45,229 nucleotides of DNA from Bradyrhizobium sp. Leo170 (GTDB lineage Bacteria; Pseudomonadota; Alphaproteobacteria; Rhizobiales; Xanthobacteraceae). The stretch lies in the NCBI RefSeq assembly GCF_004296405.1, contig NZ_PSRR01000024.1, positions 1 to 45,229 on the forward strand, in the 5' to 3' direction. This document shows positions 8,406-15,579 of the stretch, piece after piece. A program made the translations under genes and the position numbers. Each line of letters starts with the position of its first letter. Positions within the stretch are counted from its first letter, which is position 1. The notes beneath the pieces were generated by a model. It was not told the origin of the DNA, did no database searches, and saw only the letters and a list, made by a program, of their open reading frames with translations.

Positions 8406-8454
8406 GAGCATGATCTTTTCGGAAGATCGGTACCCACTTTTCCCGATCACGCTC
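8406..8454. repeat. Dispersed repeat, family D (short form)
   Basis: GAGCATGATCTTTTCGG, then TACCCACTTTTC, then GATCACGCTC forms an imperfect inverted repeat. Related longer elements with the same GAGCATGATC edge occur at 12241, 26067 and 33944. It separates the MBL gene from the end of the oxidoreductase gene. Confidence 0.65.
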
Positions 8455-8467
8455 TCCCGATCAGGCT

Positions 8468-9457
8468 CTAACGAGCGCAATCAACGATAACGGTGCCGAG
8501 CTTGTCTCCCTTCTCGACCGCGAGGTGAGCCTGTGCCGTCTCCGTCAGCGCAAACTGGCCGGCGATGTTGTGAAGGCGCGGTCCGGCGGCGAGCCATTTC
8601 GTGATGTCGGCTTGAGCTGCGGCGAGCAACGGCGGCGGCAGCGCGAACAGCACCAGCGCGCGCAAGGCGATGCACTTCTCCATCAATTCGCGCATCGGCA
8701 CGACGGGGTTGCGGTTGCCGTTGGTGGCGTAGACGGCGATCGTGGAATTGACCGCCATCAGCTTCAGCGTAGCAGCGAGATTGCCGCCGAAATCGACATC
8801 GACCACGCGGTCGACGCCGCGTTGATGGGTGAATGCCGTCGCCTTCGCAACGACATCTTCCTCTTTGTAGTTGATCACGAGATCGGCGCCCGCGCGCCGC
8901 GCCTGCTCGGCCTTGTGTGATGAGCTGACGGTTGCGATCACCTCGGCGCCGCCCCATTTCGCCAGTTGCACGGCATAATGGCCGACCGCGCCGGCGCCGC
9001 CGGTGACCAGCACCGTCTTGCCCACGATCGGCCCGTCCGCAAACAGGCAGCACCACGCGGTCATGCCGGGGATGCCGAGAGTGGCGCCTTCCGCGAATGA
9101 GAGATGATCCGGCAGCGGCGTCACCAGGTGCTCGGCGAGGGTGATATATTCCGCGGCGGTGCCAAAGGCGCGGCCGTTGCGCTGGCCGTTGAACAGCCAG
9201 ACCCGGTCACCGACCTTGAACCGCTTCACGCCGTCGCCGACCTGGTCGATGATCCCGGCGCCATCGCTGTTCGGGATCACGCGCGGATATTCCATCGCCC
9301 GATAATTGCCGCCGCGGCGGCCGACATCGGCGGGATTGACGCCGGAGGCCTCCAGGCGGATTCGCACCTCGCCTGCAGCCGCCACCGGCGTCGGCATCTC
9401 GCCGAAGGTCAGGACCTCTGCCGCCGGCCCTGTCCGCTCGTACCAGACCGCTCTCAC
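8468..9457 (-). CDS. NADPH:quinone oxidoreductase / zinc-type alcohol dehydrogenase-like
   Basis: A medium-chain dehydrogenase/reductase of 329 residues. The start is GTG 9457 (MRAVWYERTGPAAEVL), chosen because family homology begins there. The N-terminal GroES-like fold has ASGVNPADVGRRGG; the absence of the catalytic zinc Cys/His ligands points to the quinone-reductase branch. The Rossmann motif is VLVTGGAGAVGHYAVQLAK, followed by AGADLVINYKEEDV and VDRVVDVDFGGNL. The SDR gene ends 13 bases upstream, so the two form an operon. Substrate is unknown. Confidence 0.9.
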   Translation of the reverse strand: MRAVWYERTGPAAEVLTFGEMPTPVAAAGEVRIRLEASGVNPADVGRRGGNYRAMEYPRVIPNSDGAGIIDQVGDGVKRFKVGDRVWLFNGQRNGRAFGTAAEYITLAEHLVTPLPDHLSFAEGATLGIPGMTAWCCLFADGPIVGKTVLVTGGAGAVGHYAVQLAKWGGAEVIATVSSSHKAEQARRAGADLVINYKEEDVVAKATAFTHQRGVDRVVDVDFGGNLAATLKLMAVNSTIAVYATNGNRNPVVPMRELMEKCIALRALVLFALPPPLLAAAQADITKWLAAGPRLHNIAGQFALTETAQAHLAVEKGDKLGTVIVDCAR

Positions 9458-9470
9458 AGCGTGACCATCT

Positions 9471-10253
9471 TCACAGCGTGCCCGGGAAGGCGCCGCCGTC
9501 GAGCAGGATGTTCTGGCCGGTGATGAAGCCGGCCCTGGCGCCGCACAGGAACGCGCAGGCGTAGCCGAACTCCTCGGGATCGCCGAAGCGGCCGGCGGGA
9601 TTGAGCTTGGCGCGCTCGGCCAGCACTTGCTGGGGGGTGATGCCGCGCTTCTCGGCTTCCGGTTTCGCGGTGCCGAGCAGGCGATCGGTCTCGAACGGCC
9701 CCGGCAGCAGCGCATTGACGGTGACGTTGTTGATGACGGTCTTGCGCGAGAGGCCCGCGACGAAGCCGGTAAGGCCGGCGCGCGCACCGTTGGAAAGTCC
9801 CAAAATCTCGATCGGCGCCTTCACCGCGGCGGAGGTGATGTTGACGATGCGGCCGAATTTCCGTGCCATCATGCCGTCGACGGTGGCCTTGATCAGCTCG
9901 ATCGGGGTCAGCATGTTGGCGTCGATCGCCTTGATCCAGTCGTCGCGGGTCCAGTTGCGGAAATCGCCGGGCGGCGGACCGCCGGCATTGTTGATCAGGA
10001 TGTCCGGTTCCGGGCAGGCCTTCAGCACAGCCTCGCGGCCCGCGGGCGTCGTGATGTCGCCGACGATCTCAGTGACGGTGACGTCGGGATGCCCTTTGCG
10101 AATCTCGTCGGCGGTCTTCTTCAGCGCTTCCGCGCCGCGCGCCGTCAAGGTGACATGGACGCCCTCATTGGCGAGCGCGATGGCGCAGGCGCGGCCCAGA
10201 CCCTTGCTCGAGGCGCAGACGATGGCGCGGCGCCCTTTGATCTCAAGATCCAC
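9471..10253 (-). CDS. SDR-family oxidoreductase with atypical active site
   Basis: A 260-residue short-chain dehydrogenase-fold protein. The cofactor-binding segment is CASSKGLGRACA in place of the usual TGxxxGxG. NNAG is present (ILINNAGGPPPG) and the catalytic Ser strand reads IVNITSAAVKAP. Where a classical SDR has YxxxK, this has LSNGARAGLTG, so the Tyr is replaced by Asn and the Lys by Arg. The same substitution occurs in a known SDR subfamily (recalled, not searched). The reductase function is therefore uncertain even though the fold is secure. It is the first gene of a two-gene operon with the quinone oxidoreductase and divergent from a classical SDR at 10402. Confidence 0.9.
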   Translation of the reverse strand: MDLEIKGRRAIVCASSKGLGRACAIALANEGVHVTLTARGAEALKKTADEIRKGHPDVTVTEIVGDITTPAGREAVLKACPEPDILINNAGGPPPGDFRNWTRDDWIKAIDANMLTPIELIKATVDGMMARKFGRIVNITSAAVKAPIEILGLSNGARAGLTGFVAGLSRKTVINNVTVNALLPGPFETDRLLGTAKPEAEKRGITPQQVLAERAKLNPAGRFGDPEEFGYACAFLCGARAGFITGQNILLDGGAFPGTL

Positions 10254-10401
10254 TGTTTCACTCCCGTGATGTCAGGTGGTTTCTAAAATGTTCGATGGGA
10301 CCACTTTAGCCAACGCCGCGCGGCCTGATAAGTCCTGCGGCGTTGCGCCGGCCGAAATCGTAGGTATCAATGCGCGCATATCAGGTTTTGGGAAACGCAC
10401 C

Positions 10402-11163
10402 ATGTCCGATCTGTTTGACGTCAGCCAGGAAACCATCTTGATCACCGGCGCAAGCCAGGGGCTGGGGCGCCAATTCGCCCGCGTCCTTTCCGCGCATGGC
10501 GCCGCCGTCGTTCTGGCGGCGCGGCAGACCGGCAAGCTGAAGAGCCTGGAGGAGGAGATCAGGGGCAAGGGCGGCCGCGCGAGCGCGGTGCAGATGGACG
10601 TCACCGACATCGGTAGCATCGGCAAGGCGCTGGACGCCGCGGAAGCCGCCTTCGGTCCGGTCAGCGTACTGATCAACAATGCCGGCATCGCCATCGAGAA
10701 ATTGTCGACCGAGCAGACCGAGGCGGATTGGGACGCCGTGATCAGCGCCAATCTCAAGGGCGCCTATTTCCTGGCGACCGAACTGGCGCGGCGAATGATC
10801 GCGCGCAAGCAGGAGGGCAACATCGTCAACATCGCCTCCGTGCTCGGCCTCGGCGTGATGAAATTCCTCTCGCCCTACACGGTCTCGAAGGCCGGCATCA
10901 TCCAGGCCACCAAGGTGATGGCGCTGGAGCTCGCCGGCAACAACATCCGCATCAACGCGCTGGCGCCCGGCTATATCGACACCGAGATGAACCACGATTT
11001 CTGGGCGACGCCGGCCGGCGAGAAACTGACAAAACGGATTCCGCAGCGCCGGGTCGGCGCCGAATCCGACCTCGATGGCGTGATCCTGCTGCTGGCCTCA
11101 AAAGCCTCGCGCTACATGACCGGCACCGTGGTGACGGTCGACGGCGGGTTCTTGCTGAACTGA
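10402..11163 (+). CDS. SDR-family oxidoreductase (classical)
   Basis: A 253-residue classical short-chain dehydrogenase/reductase. It has ITGASQGLGR (TGxxxGxG), VLINNAGIA, the catalytic Ser in IVNIASVLG, and YTVSK giving the YxxxK pair. The C-terminus GTVVTVDGGFLLN is the usual FabG-like ending. ATG 10402 has GGGAAA nine bases upstream; the open frame back to 10276 carries no family sequence. It is divergent from the atypical SDR, with a 148-base shared upstream region. Substrate unknown, perhaps a 3-hydroxyacyl or sugar-type alcohol. Confidence 0.92.
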   Translation: MSDLFDVSQETILITGASQGLGRQFARVLSAHGAAVVLAARQTGKLKSLEEEIRGKGGRASAVQMDVTDIGSIGKALDAAEAAFGPVSVLINNAGIAIEKLSTEQTEADWDAVISANLKGAYFLATELARRMIARKQEGNIVNIASVLGLGVMKFLSPYTVSKAGIIQATKVMALELAGNNIRINALAPGYIDTEMNHDFWATPAGEKLTKRIPQRRVGAESDLDGVILLLASKASRYMTGTVVTVDGGFLLN

Positions 11164-11176
11164 GACGCGGTGCTGC

Positions 11177-11283
11177 CCCTCATGGTGAGGAGCCGCGAAG
11201 CGGCGTCTCGAACCATGAGGCCCCGGTAGTGCCCGCGGCCCATCCTTCGAGACGCGCGCGAGCGCGCTCCTCAGGACGAGGTT
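11177..11283. repeat. Composite inverted repeat, family C
   Basis: Two roughly 40-bp units in opposite orientation: CCTCATGGTGAGGAGCC with GTCTCGAACCATGAGG, then CATCCTTCGAGACGCGC with CTCCTCAGGACGAGG. Each unit is itself partly palindromic. It follows the SDR stop directly and may act as its transcription end. Confidence 0.75.
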
Positions 11284-11755
11284 TTTGCGCATTGGCCTTC
11301 CGCGAAAGGCCGTTGCTCCTTGCTGCTTCGCCCGGATCATGTCCGACGCCTTCTGGCCGATCATTACGGTCGGCGCATTGGTATTGTGGCCGATCCCCCG
11401 AATGCCGCCCCGACCCTGTGCCATTCCGGGAAGCGTGCGCGCCTGATGCGAATGACCGCCATTCCGTGATTCTCTTGGTCCGAGGCTCCAGTTTTGCGGC
11501 CTTTTCGGCAAGGGAGGTTCCAAACGCCCGATTCGCGCACGAATCCTGTTAATTTGGCCGTCACAAAACCTCAAAAAACCTGTGCCGAAGGGCTTTCCAA
11601 AGCGGATCAGCATTGATACATACGCCTCGCGCCCGGTTGCCCTCGGCCCCGGGTCGCCTTCTCAGGAAGTTTTCGAACGGATCGAGCGGCGCCCTTCCAA
11701 GCGTTGTCCGCTTCACGTTCGGCCTCTCTCCATGCAAGGCGGAAATCCGGTTTAA
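11284..11755. other. Gene-poor stretch with a decayed gene fragment
   Basis: Apart from the GMC-like relic listed separately, no gene is supported between the inverted repeat and the tRNA. Open frames are short and lack ribosome sites. The sequence just before the tRNA presumably holds its promoter, but I could not recognise clear -35 and -10 elements. Confidence 0.5.
11323..11388 (-). pseudogene. Relic of a GMC-family oxidoreductase C-terminus
   Basis: A short minus-strand stretch reads GHNTNAPTVMIGQKASDMIR. This resembles the conserved C-terminus of choline dehydrogenase-like GMC oxidoreductases (N-T-N-A-P-T-x-M-I-G-E-K-A-S-D-M-I). Upstream sequence in the same frame does not resemble the family, so only about 22 codons survive. 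The match is from memory of the family. Confidence 0.5.
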
Positions 11756-11832
<77 letters not shown>

Positions 11833-11840
11833 AGTTGGTA

Positions 11841-11884
11841 GAAAGCCCCAGCAATCTCAGTTGATTGCTGGGGCTTTCTTTTTG
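11841..11884 (+). terminator. Rho-independent terminator of tRNA-fMet
   Basis: A perfect 16-bp stem GAAAGCCCCAGCAATC with a TCAGTT loop is followed by a T run (CTTTCTTTTT). It starts 9 bases after the tRNA CCA end. Confidence 0.95.
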
Positions 11885-11900
11885 ATGACCCGAATAGCCT

Positions 11901-12036
11901 CGATCGCCCGGCTGGCAGGTTCAATGCCGCTCCGGCCAGCGTTCGTGGCTCCATGGGAAGAGCGACGCCGGGAAATCGGCGGCATAGCGATGACCTATCG
12001 GCGTGCGGGCCCCCCCTTGTGGAGGATTCGGGTAGG
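11901..12036. repeat. Direct repeat, left copy (about 89% identical to 13203-13338)
   Basis: Aligning this 136-base block with 13203-13338 gives 15 mismatches and no gaps by eye. The right copy is the 3' end of the DUF2189 gene. The two flank a 1.17-kb segment carrying the methyltransferase gene. Confidence 0.9.
11921..12036 (-). pseudogene. C-terminal relic of a DUF2189 membrane-protein gene
   Basis: Read on the minus strand, this encodes NPPQGGARTPIGHRYAADF, then PASLFPWSHERWPERH and a stop. This matches the last residues of the intact DUF2189 protein (NPPQEEPRTPIGHRYAADF, then PASLFPWSHER, stop). In this copy TAG has become CAG on the coding strand, so the frame reads five codons further. 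No upstream part of the gene remains. Confidence 0.8.
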
Positions 12037-12361
12037 CAATTGTTTGCACAGTATTGAGGACCCTATTCAGCTAAGGCGTGACACACGTCACCCGGTGACG
12101 TTGCATCGAGGCAACAATGGTCAGGTTGCGGCGATCAGGCCGATGTTTCTTAGAACAAAAGCGGGAACGGCGTGCTCGCCGTGCAGCCTCGTCGCCCGAG
12201 CGATCATACCGCGCATGACGTTGGCGCGGGCATCCTCCGAGATCCGGAAAAGTGGAAACCGGTTCTCCTCGCGAAAAACGCGAAGCGTTTGCGCGGAGAT
12301 CATGCTTTAACGATCCGATTCCGTCTGATCGCGGCGCTGAACTGCAAAAGGAGCGTTTTCT
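12037..12361. other. Intergenic region upstream of the methyltransferase
   Basis: Contains a dispersed repeat (12241-12309) and otherwise no convincing gene. A minus-strand open frame overlapping the repeat (start at 12303) is mostly repeat sequence. Confidence 0.5.
12241..12309. repeat. Dispersed repeat, family D (long form, inverted orientation)
   Basis: Reading GATCCGGAAAAGTGGAAACC, then GCGAAGCGTTTGCGC, then GAGATCATGCT, this is the reverse complement of the element at 26067-26138. The outer edges GATCCGG/GATCATGC and the inner CGCGAAAAACGCG form nested inverted repeats. Confidence 0.8.
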
Positions 12362-13000
12362 ATGAGCACCGCGAGCGACGCCCGTTTCTGGAACAGATCG
12401 TCACGGAAATATGCCAAGGGTGCGGTTGCGGATCCGGCCGGATATGAGCGTACGCTCGACCGGACCCTTGCCTTGCTAAAGCCGGGCGACCGGGTGCTTG
12501 AGTTGGGCTGCGCGACGACGGCGCTGAGGCTCGCAGGCGATGTGCAAAGCTATCTTGCGACGGACTTTTCCGCCGAGATGATCGAGATCGCCAAGGAGAA
12601 GCACGGCGCCTCCTCTATACCGGGGCTCACCTTCCAGATCGCGACGGCGGAGACGCTCGCGCCTGAGGCCGGGCCGTTCGACGCGATCCTGGGCTTCAAC
12701 TATCTCCACCTGGTCCGCGACGTGTCCGGCACCTTGCGGCGCATCCATGCCCTGCTCGCTCCGGGGGGCCTGTTCATTTCGAAGACGCCGTGCCTCGGCG
12801 ACATGAACCCGCTCATCCGGATAGCCTTGCTGCCCGCGATGCGCGCGATCGGCATAGCGCCTTATGCCGGTGCTTTCCGGGCAATGGAGCTGGGCGAACT
12901 GATGGAGGCGGCGGGTTTCGAGGTTCTGGCCACCGAAAACCACGCGGCCAAAGGCAACGAGGCCCGGCCCTATATCGCGGCGCGCAAGCGGCAAGGCTAG
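12362..13000 (+). CDS. Class I SAM-dependent methyltransferase
   Basis: A 212-residue methyltransferase with a Rossmann-type fold. Motif I is RVLELGCATTALRLAG (about residues 44-59), followed by the acidic-loop segment YLATDFSAEMIEIAKEK. The later motifs are AGPFDAILGFNYLHLV and LLAPGGLFISKTPCLGDM. Target unknown; the small Methyltransf_11-like domain without a substrate domain suggests a small molecule. AAAGGAG lies nine bases before ATG 12362. It sits alone inside a segment bounded by two 136-bp direct repeats, which suggests acquisition or rearrangement. Confidence 0.9.
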   Translation: MSTASDARFWNRSSRKYAKGAVADPAGYERTLDRTLALLKPGDRVLELGCATTALRLAGDVQSYLATDFSAEMIEIAKEKHGASSIPGLTFQIATAETLAPEAGPFDAILGFNYLHLVRDVSGTLRRIHALLAPGGLFISKTPCLGDMNPLIRIALLPAMRAIGIAPYAGAFRAMELGELMEAAGFEVLATENHAAKGNEARPYIAARKRQG

Positions 13001-13005
13001 AGCAG

Positions 13006-13029
13006 GATGCGATTAAACTGAATCGCATC
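13006..13029 (+). terminator. Hairpin after the methyltransferase
   Basis: GATGCGATT pairs with AATCGCATC across an AAACTG loop, starting six bases after the stop codon. Only TTC follows, so termination is likely but not certain. Confidence 0.6.
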
Positions 13030-13202
13030 TTCACGACGCGCCCAATTGTCTCGGCATGGCGGACGGCCTCGTCCGGTTCGGCGTCGAGCGGCTCAATCAG
13101 CATCCGCCTGCGGTTATCTTTGGCGGAGCTATATCGCCCGGTAGGGTGCGTAAACCACAGCTCGCCGCCCCAATTGCCTCGTAGACGGCTATCTATTTGC
13201 TT

Positions 13203-13338
13203 CGATCGCCCGGCTAGCGCGTTCAATGCTGCTCCGGCTAGCGTTCGTGGCTCCATGGGAAGAGCGACGCCGGGAAATCTGCTGCGTAGCGATGACCTAT
13301 CGGTGTGCGGGGCTCCTCCTGTGGGGGATTCGGGTCGG
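13203..13338. repeat. Direct repeat, right copy (3' end of the DUF2189 gene)
   Basis: Partner of 11901-12036. This copy contains the functional C-terminus and TAG stop of the DUF2189 gene, so it is the likely original. Confidence 0.9.
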
Positions 13339-14137
13339 GCTCCACCACCTTCCGATAAAGATGCCAGGTGGCATGACCGAGCACCGGCAGCACGACAGCG
13401 AGACCGACGAAGAACGGCAGCGAACCGATCACCAGCAGTGCCGCAACAATCAGCCCCCATGCGGCCATCACAAATGGATTCTCCTTCACGGCCCGCAGCG
13501 ACGTCCGGATGGCGTCTATCGCAGTGGCATGTCTGTCCAGCATCAACGGAAACGATACGACGCTGACGCACAGGGACACGACTGCGAACAGGAAGCCGAC
13601 GCCGCAGCCTATGATGATGAGCGACCAGCCTTGTGGCGTCGTCAGCACGCGCGTTGCGAAATCAGGGATGCTTGCGGCCGGGGCATAGCCGAAGATGGTA
13701 ACGTAGATCGCGTCCGCGGCGGCGATCCAGACCCCGAACAGGACGAGCAGGAGCACGCCGAGGCCGAGAATGGCGCCGAAGGACGGTGCGCTCAGCACGT
13801 GCATCGCGTGCCATGCTGCGGGTTCCTCGCCGCGCTCGCGGCGGCGGCTGAGTTCGTAGAGGCCGAGCGCGGCAAAAGGACCGATCAACGCAAAACCGGC
13901 CGCCAGCGGAAACAGCAGCGGCAGCACCGAATAGCCAAGGACCAGTCTGAACAGAACAAGACCGAGAACGGGATAAATTCCGCACAGGACGACAGCGTGA
14001 GTTGGTATCGCTTGGAAGTCTTCCCAGCCCAGGCGCAGCGCGTCGCGCAAGTCCGAAAGGCCGATCTTGCGAACGACATATGCGGTGGAGACGCCGAAGA
14101 ATTGCAGGTGAGGTCTTGCAAAATACTGAGTGGCCAT
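13238..14137 (-). CDS. DUF2189 integral membrane protein
   Basis: A 299-residue inner-membrane protein with about six hydrophobic segments, for example VVLCGIYPVLGLVLFRLVLG, FGAILGLGVLLLVLFGVWIA, LIIIGCGVGFLFAVVSLCVS and WGLIVAALLVIGSLPFFVGL. The soluble N-terminal WEDFQAIPTHAVVLCGIYPV stretch and the RHATAIDAIRTSLRAVKENP segment are typical of DUF2189, a family with no established function. ATG 14137 has GGAG seven bases upstream. It is divergent from the oxidase operon across a 535-base gap. Its 3' end is duplicated as a relic at 11921. Confidence 0.88.
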   Translation of the reverse strand: MATQYFARPHLQFFGVSTAYVVRKIGLSDLRDALRLGWEDFQAIPTHAVVLCGIYPVLGLVLFRLVLGYSVLPLLFPLAAGFALIGPFAALGLYELSRRRERGEEPAAWHAMHVLSAPSFGAILGLGVLLLVLFGVWIAAADAIYVTIFGYAPAASIPDFATRVLTTPQGWSLIIIGCGVGFLFAVVSLCVSVVSFPLMLDRHATAIDAIRTSLRAVKENPFVMAAWGLIVAALLVIGSLPFFVGLAVVLPVLGHATWHLYRKVVEPDPNPPQEEPRTPIGHRYAADFPASLFPWSHER

Positions 14138-14672
14138 GGCTCCGGTCTCCTTGCTCGTGATCGCAAGGGGGAACGGCGCGGCCTTCAACTCGCGCACATT
14201 CGCCTCATGCGCGGAAATCGCGATCGAGCCCGGCGAGCCAGATTCAGCGAGAAGGAGCTTTGCCGGGCGACACCTGTCGCTACCGGTGTACGAGCTTAAG
14301 GCGATGAGAGCAAGATAGCGCTCACGGGTGGGTGAATTGTGCGGTTGCACACTTCTCTCGCTGCACTGCACCGCACCGCCGGACGATCGGTATCGGCCGA
14401 CAATTGCCGGTTTGCGTGGCGTCGGCAACGCGAGGGACCAAGGCGCGGCGTCCTCCACTATTGACGCCCGGCTCGACCCGTACCATCTTGATCCCAACGC
14501 CCCCAGCTCTGATGAGACTTGCGGTCGTGGCGTGCAGTCCGCGTCGCGACCAGTGGAATGGGCGAGGCAAGAGGCACGACGACAGCGGATGTAAAGTCCG
14601 CCATCGCGACAGACGTGAGCTCCGCCCTCCGGTTCGTATCCGCAGCCTTTTAGCGGCAAGGATGCATGAGGG
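14138..14672. other. Long divergent intergenic region before the oxidase operon
   Basis: 535 bases without a supported gene. Open frames on both strands lack ribosome sites and family sequence. It should hold the promoter of the oxidase operon and that of the DUF2189 gene, but I could not place either. Confidence 0.5.
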
Positions 14673-15506
14673 ATGGCTGTAGCAATCATACTGCTTTTGG
14701 TCGCGATCGCCTCGGTGGTGTTTCACCTCTTCAGCCCGTGGTGGTGGACGCCGCTTGCCTCGAACTGGGGCTACATCGACGACACCATCACCCTGACATT
14801 CTGGATCACCGGAGCGGTCTTCGTCGCCGTCGTCGCGTTCATGGCCTACTGCGTCTTCCGCTTTCGCCACAAGGAGGGAAGGCAGGCAGACTACAATCCC
14901 GAAAACAAGCGGCTCGAATGGTGGCTCAGCGTCGGGACAGGAATCGGCGTCGCGGCGATGTTGGCACCCGGACTGGTCGTCTGGCACCAGTTCGTGACCG
15001 TTCCGGCCGGTGCGACCGAGGTCGAGGTCATGGGACAGCAGTGGCAATGGAGCTACCGGCTTCCTGGAAAAGACGGCCGGCTCGGGACCTCCGATGCCCG
15101 CCTTGTCAGTGCCGACAATCCGATGGGGTTGAATCCCGACGATCCGAACGGAAAAGACGACATCGTTATTCAAAACGACGATCTGCACCTGGCGATCGGG
15201 AAGCCGGTGAAGGTGCTGCTCCGCTCAATCGATGTCCTGCATGATTTCTATGTGCCGGAGTTCCGGGCGAAGATGGACATGATACCGGGCTCGGTCACCT
15301 ATTACTGGTTCACGCCCACCCGCACCGGAACGTTCGAGGTTCTCTGTGCAGAGCTCTGCGGTGCCGCGCACGCGCAAATGCGCAGCAAGGTCGTCGTCGA
15401 GGAAGAGAAAGAATATCACGCGTGGCTGGAGAAACAGCGGACATTCGCCGAGTTGTCAGGCCAGCGCAACGTCGCGAAGGCGGCGTACAAGACAGGTAGC
15501 GAATAA
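14673..15506 (+). CDS. coxM: Cytochrome c oxidase subunit II (CoxM-like)
   Basis: Subunit II of a heme-copper terminal oxidase, which takes electrons from cytochrome c at the CuA centre on the periplasmic side. Two N-terminal TM helices (residues 1-22 and 42-62; a further hydrophobic stretch at 85-105) precede the cupredoxin domain. VEVMGQQWQWSYRLP is the aromatic electron-entry segment. The CuA ligands are complete: H190, C225, E227, C229, H233 and M236 (CAELCGAAHAQM). There is no C-terminal heme c motif. Order and content of the operon match B. japonicum coxMNOP, an alternative oxidase, hence the symbols. Confidence 0.92.
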   Translation: MAVAIILLLVAIASVVFHLFSPWWWTPLASNWGYIDDTITLTFWITGAVFVAVVAFMAYCVFRFRHKEGRQADYNPENKRLEWWLSVGTGIGVAAMLAPGLVVWHQFVTVPAGATEVEVMGQQWQWSYRLPGKDGRLGTSDARLVSADNPMGLNPDDPNGKDDIVIQNDDLHLAIGKPVKVLLRSIDVLHDFYVPEFRAKMDMIPGSVTYYWFTPTRTGTFEVLCAELCGAAHAQMRSKVVVEEEKEYHAWLEKQRTFAELSGQRNVAKAAYKTGSE

Positions 15507-15579
15507 AAATAGCGGCGAGGAGGCACGATCGATCGTGAGGCGAACTCCTCGCTGAACAGAAGACCAGGAGGGTATTCCG

